Origin: Capsulimonas sp.
Lineage (GTDB): Bacteria > Armatimonadota > Armatimonadia > Armatimonadales > Capsulimonadaceae
NCBI GenBank assembly: GCA_025963815.1
Contig: JAOQAA010000537.1
Span: 1-8,200, forward strand
Direction of reading: 5' to 3'
DNA length: 8,200 bases
Positions within the stretch are counted from its first letter, which is position 1. Each line of letters starts with the position of its first letter. Shown here one piece after another: positions 1 to 7,636 of this stretch. The translations under genes and the position numbers were made by a program. The notes beneath the pieces are model-generated. The model was not told the origin of the DNA and did no database searches. It saw only the letters and a program-made list of their open reading frames with translations.

Positions 1-1494
1 AATATCCGTAATGTCGTTGTAAAACAGATTGAGGCCGACATAGCCCCCTGAAAAGTCCCGCCGATACCCCGCCTCGAAACTCGATACTTTTTCCGGCTTC
101 AGGTGAGTATTGGCGATATTGCGAAGATCGATTCCCGGAGCTAGCGGGATCGACAACTCCAGGTAGGTATCGATTTGCGTCGGAGCACGAAACGCCGTGC
201 CGTAAGACAAGCGCACGGTCTGATCCTTCGGCAGATGGCGCACGACGCTGAGGCGGGGCGAGATTTGCGCGGGGTAAAGCGGATTGCGATCCCATCGCAC
301 GCCGGCGAATAGGTTCGTCACGGCGTCAATCTCGACTTGATCCTGAACAAACATGCCGGAAAGATCCTGCCCATGCGTATCTTTTCCCGTCAACGTCGTA
401 CTGTAATCCGCATGGCGATAACTTGCTCCGTAAAGCAGCTGGTGGCGATCCGTCAAACGACGTGATTGCTGCAGCTCGGCATTGAGGATCTGTCCCTTAA
501 AGTCGAAGCCGCTTCCGTTGACGCTTTGTGAGTTGCGGTACACTCGGGCCATAATTGGATTTGGCCCTTTGTCTTCGTTATAGGTCAGTGTGAATGAGTT
601 AGTGCGCCACTTGGCGTCCACAGCCGTTATCTGCATGGACAGGTCCCCTACGGCGTCGGAGTTGGCCGCGGCGAACGTGAGAGATCCACGCGGAAGCTGC
701 TTCTGCGCATCCAGCGTGAGGATCGGAACCCGTGAACTGTCACGAACATGGCCCGTCTGGCGCTCGCCGAACCCAGTGCTCCCATGGTAACCCGCCCCGA
801 CCGTGATCGCCCAATCACCCGCCTTGCCCTGTGTGTTCACCGCCTCGATGAACGTGCTGGAATGCTCGCCGTACGCCGCCGTGGCCGACGTGCGCTTACC
901 CGTCGCCAGAAGTTCCTGCGGCGTTTTGGTGATGATGTTGATGACGCCCCCGAAGGCGTTGGCGCCGTAGAGCACCGAGCCGGGACCACGCACCACTTCG
1001 ATGCGAGCGATCCGAGATAACAACAGCGGCTCCATATTCCAGAAAACGTTGCCATCAATATCGATATTGATCGAACGGCCATCCACCATGACCAGCACTT
1101 TGTTCGCGTAAACGCCGTTGAATCCACGGATCGCAACATTGACCTGCGATTTGTTCGGCTCCATCACATCCACGCCAGGGACCGAGCGCAAAAGCTCGGC
1201 AATGCTCGTTGCTCCCGACTGCTGGATATGCTCCTCCGTAATGACCGTAACGGCGGCGGGCGCGTCGGTGATACTCTGCGCGGTCTTGGACGCGGTGACG
1301 ATCATGGCGTCGCTAGCGAGCAGCAGTTCGTTATCCGCCGAAGTATCGCGATCGCCGCTCGCGCTAGCGACCATGATGGAGTTCGGAGTTTGCCCCTGCG
1401 CCGTCACGCCTGAAAGGCCGGAAGCTAATCCCAGCGCCGCCCAAAGCATTCTGCGGCGCCCCGCCGCATTCGTTTTTGATATGTCGATAACCAT
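1..1494 (-). CDS. TonB-dependent outer-membrane receptor, copy A (C-terminus beyond window)
   Basis: Outer-membrane ligand-gated channel that takes up a scarce substrate using TonB/ExbBD energy; the substrate is unknown. I translated 498 open codons from an ATG at 1494, and the frame is still open at base 1. Residues 1-32 form a signal peptide (arginine-rich start, then LWAALGLASGLSG, likely cut after VTA). A TonB-box-like MIVTAS lies near residues 64-69. The plug domain runs to about 192, with AIRGFNGVYANKVLVMVDGR, IEVVRGPGSVLYG and GGVINIITK; beta-barrel sequence follows. Roughly 170 residues are missing compared with copy B. The start is supported by AGGAA four bases upstream and an in-frame TAA just before it. 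It lies 35 bases after copy B and aligns to it without gaps from the TonB-box region to the window edge. About 20 of 132 plug positions differ, but close to half differ in parts of the barrel, so ligand specificity may differ. Family assignment is firm; ligand is not. Confidence 0.95.
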   Translation of the reverse strand, partial: MVIDISKTNAAGRRRMLWAALGLASGLSGVTAQGQTPNSIMVASASGDRDTSADNELLLASDAMIVTASKTAQSITDAPAAVTVITEEHIQQSGATSIAELLRSVPGVDVMEPNKSQVNVAIRGFNGVYANKVLVMVDGRSINIDIDGNVFWNMEPLLLSRIARIEVVRGPGSVLYGANAFGGVINIITKTPQELLATGKRTSATAAYGEHSSTFIEAVNTQGKAGDWAITVGAGYHGSTGFGERQTGHVRDSSRVPILTLDAQKQLPRGSLTFAAANSDAVGDLSMQITAVDAKWRTNSFTLTYNEDKGPNPIMARVYRNSQSVNGSGFDFKGQILNAELQQSRRLTDRHQLLYGASYRHADYSTTLTGKDTHGQDLSGMFVQDQVEIDAVTNLFAGVRWDRNPLYPAQISPRLSVVRHLPKDQTVRLSYGTAFRAPTQIDTYLELSIPLAPGIDLRNIANTHLKPEKVSSFEAGYRRDFSGGYVGLNLFYNDITDI

Positions 1495-1498
1495 CGTT

Positions 1499-1503
1499 TT
1501 CCT
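1499..1503 (-). promoter_or_regulatory. Ribosome binding site of TonB receptor copy A
   Basis: AGGAA on the minus strand, four bases before the ATG at 1494. An in-frame TAA at 1509-1507 rules out an upstream extension, so this fixes the start. Confidence 0.75.
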
Positions 1504-1529
1504 ATGTTAAATCCAATTCTAGGCTGATA

Positions 1530-3542
1530 TTAGAATTTACCGTCCACACGGAACCAAAGAGTGCGCCGCTGGGCTTCGGCGCTTTTGCTGGGGGCCATGG
1601 CGCTGAGCGAGTCCACATATTCCGAATGCCGATCGTCCAGCAAATTCGTCGCGGCGAGCGATACACTCCAGGGATTCGTCAGTCCACCCACGCGATACCC
1701 AATCCTGGCGTCCACTGTTGTGTAGGCACGGAGCGTCGTCGGCGGATCGGAAGACGCGCCGACAAAGTGAGCGGCAAGGTATCCGGTCACACGCCGGCGC
1801 TCATCGGTATTCAGAACCAAATTGATCTTGTGGCGCGGCGAGTATATGACCTGCTCTCCATTCTGATACGTCACATTCTGGAAGGCGTAGTTGAACAGGC
1901 CGTGAGCCCCATGCGGCAGGGAAAAGCCGCTTTCCAATTCAAAGCCGACCGCTCGCGCCTGCCCCTGTTTGACCCATTGGACGGTCGTGGGAATACCAGC
2001 GGGATAGGGAGCCGGAGCGTACTGGGTCACGGTGTTGCCAATGAGATCCGTCACGTCGTTGTAGAACAAGTTGAGGCCCACATACCCCGTCGCCAGATCT
2101 TTGCGGTATCCCGCTTCAAAGCTGGAAACCTTTTCCGGCTTCAGTCCGGTGTTGCCGATAATATTGAGGTTCACTCCTGGCAGCAGCGGTGAGGAGTAAT
2201 TGACGAATGTGTCCAGAAGCGTCGGAGCGCGGAATGCCGTTCCGTAAGAAAGCCGAAGCGTCTGCTCCTTTGGAAGATGACGCACGACGCTGAGGCGCGG
2301 CGAGACCTGCGATCCATAGACAGAATTGTTATCCCAGCGCACGCCTGCGAATAAGTTCGTCCTAGAATCGATCAGAATTTGATCCTGGATGAACACGCTG
2401 GCGAGGTTTTCTGAGTGTCGCCCCGATCCAGTCGGCGTCGCTTGGAACTCGCCTTGACGGTAGCTGCCGCCGTAAAGCAGCTGATGTCTGGCGGAAATCT
2501 GGCGCTGCTGCTGCAAGTCGACATTGACAATCCGGGCGTCGAGATCAAATTCACTGCCTTTCAATTGCAGCGAATTGCGATAGATCCGCGCCATAATCGG
2601 GTTCGGCCCCTTGTCCTCGTTATATGTGAGCGTAAACGAATTCGTATGCCAATTTCCATCCTCGACGTTGGTTTGCACGGAAAGATCGGCCTTAGCGTCC
2701 GAGTTACTGGCGGAGAACGCCAGCGAGCCGCGCGAGGTCTCTTTTTGCGCGTCGACCGTCAGGATCGGTGTGCTGAAGCTATCTCGGACCTTGTCTGGCT
2801 GACGATCCCCAAAGCCTTTGCTCCCATGATATCCCGCCCCCACCGTGACGGCCCAATCTCCGATCTTGCCCTGCGTATTCGCCGCCTCGATAAACGTGCT
2901 GGTGTGCTCGCCGTACGCCGCCGTCGCGGACGTGCGCTTGCCATCAGCTAACAGTTCCATCGGCGTCTTGGTGATGATGTTGATCACGCCGCCGAATGCG
3001 TCGGCGCCGTAAAGAACCGAGCCGGGACCGCGCACGACTTCGATCCGCGCGATCCGAGACAGCAGCAGCGGTTCCGTGTTCCAGAAGACGTTGCCTTCGA
3101 TATCTTCGTTGACCGAGCGGCCATCCAACATCACCAGCACTTTGTTTGAGTAAACGTTATTGAAGCCCCGGATCGCAATGTTGGCCTGGCTCTTATTCGG
3201 CTCCATCACATCCGCGCCGGGAACCGAGCGCATCAATTCCGCGATCGTTGTGGCGCCCGACTGCTGGATCTGTTCGGCCGTAATGACCGTAACGGCGGCG
3301 GGCGAATCGCTGATGTGCTGGGCCGTTTTGGAAGCAGTCACGATCATCATGTCGCCGGCGAGCAGAAGCTCCATGTCCGCCGAGGTGTCCCGTTCGCCGC
3401 CCGCGCTGGCGACCATAATGGAATTGGGCGTCTGCGTCTGTGCCTGGACCGCCGTTCCCGAAAGGCCGGTGGCTAATCCCAGCGCCGCCCATAACATTCT
3501 GCGTCCTTGGCGGACAGCATTTGTTTTCATATCGACAATCAT
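1530..3542 (-). CDS. TonB-dependent outer-membrane receptor, copy B (complete)
   Basis: Outer-membrane transporter of the plug-plus-22-strand-barrel family, 670 residues, a normal length. The signal peptide covers about residues 1-34 and ends AVQA before QTQTP. A roughly 30-residue linker (TPNSIMVASAGG...) leads to a TonB-box-like MMIVTAS near 65-71. The plug spans about 76-194 (PAAVTVIT, SVPGADVMEP, AIRGFNNVYSNKVLVMLDGR, VVRGPGSVLYGADAFGGVIN). The barrel runs to the C-terminus and ends in phenylalanine (GKF), the usual barrel-assembly signal. I chose the ATG at 3542, which has AAGGGA five bases upstream and matches the start of copy A. An in-frame GTG at 3557 would add five residues but has no ribosome binding site. 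The gene begins 17 bases after the GGDEF/HD-GYP regulator, so translation is probably coupled and the receptor belongs to the signalling operon. The sequence does not show whether the ligand is a siderophore, a cobalamin or something else. Confidence 0.96.
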   Translation of the reverse strand: MIVDMKTNAVRQGRRMLWAALGLATGLSGTAVQAQTQTPNSIMVASAGGERDTSADMELLLAGDMMIVTASKTAQHISDSPAAVTVITAEQIQQSGATTIAELMRSVPGADVMEPNKSQANIAIRGFNNVYSNKVLVMLDGRSVNEDIEGNVFWNTEPLLLSRIARIEVVRGPGSVLYGADAFGGVINIITKTPMELLADGKRTSATAAYGEHTSTFIEAANTQGKIGDWAVTVGAGYHGSKGFGDRQPDKVRDSFSTPILTVDAQKETSRGSLAFSASNSDAKADLSVQTNVEDGNWHTNSFTLTYNEDKGPNPIMARIYRNSLQLKGSEFDLDARIVNVDLQQQRQISARHQLLYGGSYRQGEFQATPTGSGRHSENLASVFIQDQILIDSRTNLFAGVRWDNNSVYGSQVSPRLSVVRHLPKEQTLRLSYGTAFRAPTLLDTFVNYSSPLLPGVNLNIIGNTGLKPEKVSSFEAGYRKDLATGYVGLNLFYNDVTDLIGNTVTQYAPAPYPAGIPTTVQWVKQGQARAVGFELESGFSLPHGAHGLFNYAFQNVTYQNGEQVIYSPRHKINLVLNTDERRRVTGYLAAHFVGASSDPPTTLRAYTTVDARIGYRVGGLTNPWSVSLAATNLLDDRHSEYVDSLSAMAPSKSAEAQRRTLWFRVDGKF

Positions 3543-3547
3543 ACTGT

Positions 3548-3553
3548 TCCCTT
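3548..3553 (-). promoter_or_regulatory. Ribosome binding site of TonB receptor copy B
   Basis: AAGGGA on the minus strand, five bases before the ATG at 3542. It decides for this ATG over the GTG at 3557, which would lie upstream of the site and has no such motif of its own. Confidence 0.75.
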
Positions 3554-3559
3554 GCACGC

Positions 3560-5113
3560 TTAAGCCGCCTGCTGATGAAGCGCTTCCTGCGCCCGAATAA
3601 TCTCGATAAAGAGTTCCGCCAGCTGGGGGTCGAACTGTGACCCAGAACCGCGCTCGATCTCCCCAAGCGCGTCGTCAATGGACATTCCGGACCGGTACGG
3701 CCGGTCGAGCGTCATGGCGCTGAAGGCGTCGGCGACCGCCATGACACGCCCGAGAAGCGGGATATCTTCCCCGGCGACGCCGCTGGGGTACCCCTTGCCG
3801 TCCCAGCGCTCATGGTGGTGCGAGACGGCGTCGAGGATATCGTTGAGGCGCGGCAGACCGTGGATGATCAGCATCGACAGCGTGACATGCCCCTTCATCA
3901 CTTCGTACTCTTCGGCGGTGAGCTTGCCTGGCTTGCGCAGTATGCTGTCGGGGACGCCGATCTTGCCGATGTCATGCAGCAGGCCCGCGACCCGAACGGC
4001 GTCCAACGTCTCGCCGGAAAGCCCCAGCGCGTCCACGAGCTTGAGCGCGTAGCCGGTCACATCCTCGGAATGGCGCTTGGTGTAATGATCTTTGCGGTCG
4101 ATCGCCGTCACCAGACCGTCCAGCACTTCGAACTTGCCGTGCGATGGATCCACGCCCTCCAGCACATGCTGAAGGTGGAGCGTGACTTGGTCTCCGCCAT
4201 GGCTCTTGCCTTCGTAAAGCGCCGTGTCCGCCGCAGTCACCAGGTTCGGCGCGGAGCATCCCGCCGAGCGGGTATCAGCAACACCGAAACAAAGGCGAAC
4301 AGGCAGGTTCGCCCCGTCCGGGCTCTTGAACGGATGAAGCCCGAGATACTGCTTGATGTCATTCGCCACGCCCTGCGCCTCTACCCCGGTGGTGGATGGA
4401 AGGATGACCATGAATTCGTCGCCGCCGCAGCGCCCCAGCACTCCCTTTTCACCACAGATCGCCTCCAGGGAGCGCGCCAGATGCCGCAGGACTTTGTCGC
4501 CGGTCGGGTGACCGTAAGTATCGTTGATCAGCTTAAAGCCGTCCATATCGAGCATCATCACCGAGACGGTGTCATCGGGGATGGTCTCCAGAAGAGTCTC
4601 CAGCCGGTGATGAATAGTCTTGTGGTTAAAGAGCCCTGTCAGGCCGTCGCGCTCCGCCAGATCCGCAAGCTGCGCCTTGGCGGCTTCCAGCTCACTGATG
4701 CGCGCTTCCAGTTCATTCACCAGACGGCCGTTCTCGGAACGAAGCGTACGTCGCTCCACGGCGCGCGTCACCACGGCGTCCAGCTCCCGAATGTCTTCCA
4801 GGGGCTTCAGGAGATAATCGAAAACACGGCCGGTCTTGAAGGCCTCGACGGCGTTCTCCATCGATCCGTGTCCGGTCAGGATGATGAACTCCGTCTCGGG
4901 GGTGAGCAGATGCGCCGCCTCCAGAAGCCCCATGCCGTCAAGCCGGGGCATCTTCATGTCGGAGACGACTAGGTCGAAAGAGCCCTGCTGCAGGAACTCC
5001 AGCGCCATCTGTCCGTCTTCGGCAAGCGTCACTTCGTGCCCGCCGCGCCGGAGCTGACGGCCCAGCATCAGCCGAAGCGCTTCTTCATCGTCCGCTAATA
5101 ATACTTTTGCCAT
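3560..5113 (-). CDS. Response regulator with GGDEF and HD-GYP domains (c-di-GMP synthesis and hydrolysis)
   Basis: Cytoplasmic regulator of 517 residues, the likely phosphorylation partner of the kinase just upstream. The receiver domain (about 1-120) has acidic D8/D9, phospho-acceptor D52, T80 and K103. A coiled-coil linker (about 120-153) leads to a diguanylate cyclase domain (about 154-312) with DGLTGLFN, the metal/substrate segment DMDGFKLINDTYGH (189-202) and an intact GGDEF at 230-234. The inhibitory RxxD site expected at 221-224 reads GEKG, so product inhibition at the usual site is probably lost. The HD-GYP phosphodiesterase domain (about 325-510) has RHSEDVTGYA, HDIGK at 380-384, HHHERWDGKGYP at 432-443 and AVADAFSAMTLDRPYR. 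Both catalytic sites look complete, so the protein may make and degrade c-di-GMP, with phosphorylation perhaps setting the balance. There is no DNA-binding domain. The start ATG has AGAGGA nine bases upstream. Domain calls are firm; which activity dominates is unknown. Confidence 0.96.
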   Translation of the reverse strand: MAKVLLADDEEALRLMLGRQLRRGGHEVTLAEDGQMALEFLQQGSFDLVVSDMKMPRLDGMGLLEAAHLLTPETEFIILTGHGSMENAVEAFKTGRVFDYLLKPLEDIRELDAVVTRAVERRTLRSENGRLVNELEARISELEAAKAQLADLAERDGLTGLFNHKTIHHRLETLLETIPDDTVSVMMLDMDGFKLINDTYGHPTGDKVLRHLARSLEAICGEKGVLGRCGGDEFMVILPSTTGVEAQGVANDIKQYLGLHPFKSPDGANLPVRLCFGVADTRSAGCSAPNLVTAADTALYEGKSHGGDQVTLHLQHVLEGVDPSHGKFEVLDGLVTAIDRKDHYTKRHSEDVTGYALKLVDALGLSGETLDAVRVAGLLHDIGKIGVPDSILRKPGKLTAEEYEVMKGHVTLSMLIIHGLPRLNDILDAVSHHHERWDGKGYPSGVAGEDIPLLGRVMAVADAFSAMTLDRPYRSGMSIDDALGEIERGSGSQFDPQLAELFIEIIRAQEALHQQAA

Positions 5114-5122
5114 GGTTCTATA

Positions 5123-5128
5123 TCCTCT
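5123..5128 (-). promoter_or_regulatory. Ribosome binding site of the GGDEF/HD-GYP regulator
   Basis: AGAGGA on the minus strand, nine bases before the ATG at 5113, within the 28-base gap after the kinase stop codon. The spacing is slightly long but usable. Confidence 0.65.
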
Positions 5129-5141
5129 GGGCGGTCGGAGC

Positions 5142-7610
5142 TTAAGCCGCCCGCCGCAGTTCGTTTTCTTGCTCGTTGGTGTCCGCTTCTAAAAGCGGGA
5201 GGGTGATAGTAAAGACAGCGCCGCCGTCGTTATGCGTCGTGATCTGGCCTTTGTGTTTTTGCAGGATGCCGTGGCTGATCGACAGCCCCAGACCGGTGCC
5301 CTTGCCGGCTTCCTTGGTGGTAAAGAACGGGTCGAAAATATGCGCCGCGACATCCTCGGGAATACCGGTCCCGTTGTCGTGAAACTCAATACAAAGATGG
5401 TCATTCTCGGACCAGGACCGGATGGCGATCTCGCCGTCCTTGCGGCCTTCCATGGCGTCGCGGGCGTTGGTGATCAGGTTGATGAAGACCTGCTCCAGTT
5501 CGTTCGCATCGCCCATGACTTGCCCTTCGCCGGCCTTCAAGTCGAGCTTGACCGAGATATCGTGCGCCTTGAGCTGCGCGTCGATCAGGATAAAGCAGTT
5601 CTCGACGACTTGATCCACCGTCACCGGGACCATCTCGTATCCGCCGGCGCGGCAGAAGGTGCGCAGGTGCTTGATGATCTTCATCATGCGGCCTGTCTGG
5701 CCTTCGATCAGCGCCAGATCCTCCAAAACATCCGGAGAAAGATTCGGTTCTCCCTGGAGCTGCTGCGAGATGCCGCGGACAATGGCGACCGGCTGGTTCA
5801 ATTCGTGGGCGACGCCCGCAGACAGCGTGCCGAGCGACGCCAGCTTCGCGGACTGCACCAGCTGCGCCTCCGCAGTATCCAGCTCCGTTCGGCTCTGCAG
5901 AAGCGATTCGGCCATCGTGTTGAAGGCCACCGCGAGATCGCCGATCTCCGCCGGCGCCCGCTCGTCCACCCGTTTGTCGAGCTCGCCCTGGGCGATCGCC
6001 CGGGTTCCCTGCGCCAAGCGCAGGATCGGGCGCAGGATCGCGCTCGCCAGGAAGAGGCCGATAACGCAGCTGACCGCGCAGGAGATCAAAATAATCGCCA
6101 GCGCAAAGACCGAGAGGCGCTGGCTCGCGAGATGCAGCGCGCTGGCGGTGAGCGGCGGAATGCGGCGGGCGACCTCCGCCGACGCGGCGCCCGCCGCCGC
6201 AGCCATTCGCCGGTCATTGTCCTGCTGCGCCTGCTCCGCCTGTGATCGAATCGCCTCCTGCATCTCCTTCAGCTCGGCGCTCGTCTGCTGATTGGTCTTT
6301 TGCTGAAGCTTGCCAAAGATCTCGCCGGTGCGTGTCCGCACCTGCGCGGCGGTGTCCGTATGCAGACGCCCCGCGTCCTGCTGGAGACGCGTCGCCGCGA
6401 TCTCCGAGGAGTTATGAATGTCCTGGTTCATCTGCCGCAGAGAATGCTGCGTATTCCGTGCGATATCGTTCTTGAACGACCGCACAGGCGACATCACTTC
6501 ATCACTCGGCTGAGCCACTACCAATTTCCACCCAAGCGTCTCGATCGGCGCGACTTGCCGCATCATCTGCGCGGAGGTCGGGCGCTCCTTCAGCAGCGCC
6601 GCGCCGTTGGCGGCAGTCACGTAGGCGTAGCCGTTCTTGCCGATACGCGTATTGCGGATCGTGTCCCAGAGGTCTTCCATAGAAAGGCGCGCCGAGAGAA
6701 CCCCGATAACTTTGCCCCGATAAAGCTCCACCGGAACGGCGAGCCGAAGGACGGGAGCGCGGCCGAACTGGGACGGAGTCTCCAGACCGACATAGGTATC
6801 ACCCCGCATCCCCGCCCGAAAGTATTCCGTATTGAAATGATTGGACAGGTCCGAGGCGGTTACGGCCTGATCCGAGACGGACATCGCCGTCTCCTGGCCG
6901 TTCAAACTCATTACGCTGACAAGCGTGAACATCGGAAAGCGGCGCACCAGCGCGTCGAGAACGGCCTTTTCACCGGCCCGGTCACCGTCGTAGACATTGA
7001 GCATCTGCGCGGTCAGGGCGAGATAGTTCTGGTTGGTCTGCAAGTAGACCTCGGTGAGCTGTGCGAGCTGCCGCGCCCGCTCCTGCATCTGCCGATTGCT
7101 TTGATCGAGCATCGCGGCCTGAACCCGGTCGGCGACACGGGCCTGGGTGTAGCGCGCAGAGCTGGCGAACAGGCGTCCCATCTGGCCGTTCACGTCGCTC
7201 AGAATATCGCGGTTCGTGGAAAGCGATTGGCGCATCGCGCCATCAAAGCTGTTTTGCGTGACGCGGGCGAAGTCGTCGCCCGTTTTCGCGATCGAATCCG
7301 CCTGGCTCTTTTCCCACTGCTTCGAAACGTTTTGGCCGGCTTGGAGCGAAATCTCCGCCATCTTGCGGCCGGAGCTGCGCACGGTTTCCTGCCCGACCTG
7401 CTGGAACTGCTTGCCTGCGTCCTTCACGGCGGATCCGTTGATCCGCTCCATCGTGTGGGTCATCGTCACGATCTGCTCGCGGGCGACGTGGCCGACCGTC
7501 AGCACCGTCATAGCGATCGGGACGGCCACTACGGCCATCAGGATGGGAACCAGCCGCCGGGCCAGCTTGCTCTTCAAAATCGTCTTAATATTTAATCGTG
7601 TTTCGTTCAT
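5142..7610 (-). CDS. Membrane sensor histidine kinase: long-stalked periplasmic dCache, HAMP, HisKA, HATPase
   Basis: An 822-residue inner-membrane sensor kinase. Transmembrane segments lie at about 19-43 and 500-524, enclosing a periplasmic region of about 455 residues. That region has an A/Q/E/R-rich helical stretch (about 45-200), a dCache-type sensor (about 200-375; YFRAGMRGDTYVG, LRLAVPVELYRGKVIGVLSARL, IGKNGYAYVTAANGA, LGWKLVVAQP), then a second helical stretch (about 378-495). A HAMP domain (about 518-575, AEIGDLAVAFNTMAESL) follows. The dimerisation domain has phospho-acceptor H602 in AHELNQP. The ATPase domain has the N box around N711-N715 (NLITNARDA), DNGTGI at 745-750, FDPFFTTK at 759-766 and GKGTGLGLS at 769-777. 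All motifs needed for autophosphorylation are present. The HELNQP type of H box occurs in DctB-like kinases. It lies 26 bases after the substrate-binding protein and 28 before the regulator it presumably phosphorylates. No clear ribosome binding site precedes the ATG at 7610, but later ATGs would cut into the first membrane segment. The ligand is unknown. Confidence 0.95.
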   Translation of the reverse strand: MNETRLNIKTILKSKLARRLVPILMAVVAVPIAMTVLTVGHVAREQIVTMTHTMERINGSAVKDAGKQFQQVGQETVRSSGRKMAEISLQAGQNVSKQWEKSQADSIAKTGDDFARVTQNSFDGAMRQSLSTNRDILSDVNGQMGRLFASSARYTQARVADRVQAAMLDQSNRQMQERARQLAQLTEVYLQTNQNYLALTAQMLNVYDGDRAGEKAVLDALVRRFPMFTLVSVMSLNGQETAMSVSDQAVTASDLSNHFNTEYFRAGMRGDTYVGLETPSQFGRAPVLRLAVPVELYRGKVIGVLSARLSMEDLWDTIRNTRIGKNGYAYVTAANGAALLKERPTSAQMMRQVAPIETLGWKLVVAQPSDEVMSPVRSFKNDIARNTQHSLRQMNQDIHNSSEIAATRLQQDAGRLHTDTAAQVRTRTGEIFGKLQQKTNQQTSAELKEMQEAIRSQAEQAQQDNDRRMAAAAGAASAEVARRIPPLTASALHLASQRLSVFALAIILISCAVSCVIGLFLASAILRPILRLAQGTRAIAQGELDKRVDERAPAEIGDLAVAFNTMAESLLQSRTELDTAEAQLVQSAKLASLGTLSAGVAHELNQPVAIVRGISQQLQGEPNLSPDVLEDLALIEGQTGRMMKIIKHLRTFCRAGGYEMVPVTVDQVVENCFILIDAQLKAHDISVKLDLKAGEGQVMGDANELEQVFINLITNARDAMEGRKDGEIAIRSWSENDHLCIEFHDNGTGIPEDVAAHIFDPFFTTKEAGKGTGLGLSISHGILQKHKGQITTHNDGGAVFTITLPLLEADTNEQENELRRAA

Positions 7611-7636
7611 GATGATTTGTGCTAATTTACTTCGAG

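Larger units (their letters stand above)
1..3542 (-). repeat. Tandem gene duplication of a TonB-dependent receptor
   Basis: Copies A (start 1494) and B (start 3542) have starts 2048 bases apart and encode proteins that align without gaps from the TonB-box region to the left edge of the window. By hand count the plug region differs at about 20 of 132 residues, while A residues 323-412 differ at about half of their positions. The DNA has many synonymous differences even where the protein is identical (for example near 541-610 against 2581-2650). This suggests an old duplication held under selection rather than a recent copying event. Confidence 0.92.

Noticed and set aside
1..1494. Copy A as a pseudogene or duplicated fragment
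   Set aside because: All 498 codons are open, with signal peptide, TonB box and plug motifs intact. It ends only because the window ends.
1495..1529. Possible terminator or promoter between the two receptors
   Set aside because: The 35 bases hold no inverted repeat followed by a T-run and no convincing -35/-10 pair; only the ribosome binding site of copy A is visible.
3555..3557. GTG as the start of receptor copy B
   Set aside because: It has no ribosome binding site and would add five residues not present in copy A. The ATG at 3542 has AAGGGA at good spacing and matches the paralogue.
3812..4972. Long plus-strand open frame (386 codons) opposite the response regulator
   Set aside because: It is the antisense of a gene with complete REC, GGDEF and HD-GYP motifs. 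Its translation shows no recognisable domain, and high-GC coding DNA often leaves open antisense frames.
5232..6245. Plus-strand open frame (337 codons) opposite the kinase catalytic region
   Set aside because: It mirrors the HisKA/HATPase coding sequence; its repetitive arginine-rich product looks like an antisense artefact.
6300..7595. Long plus-strand open frame (431 codons) opposite the kinase
   Set aside because: Its product is rich in H, R and L with no family motif, as expected from the reverse strand of a high-GC gene. The minus-strand kinase explains the region fully.
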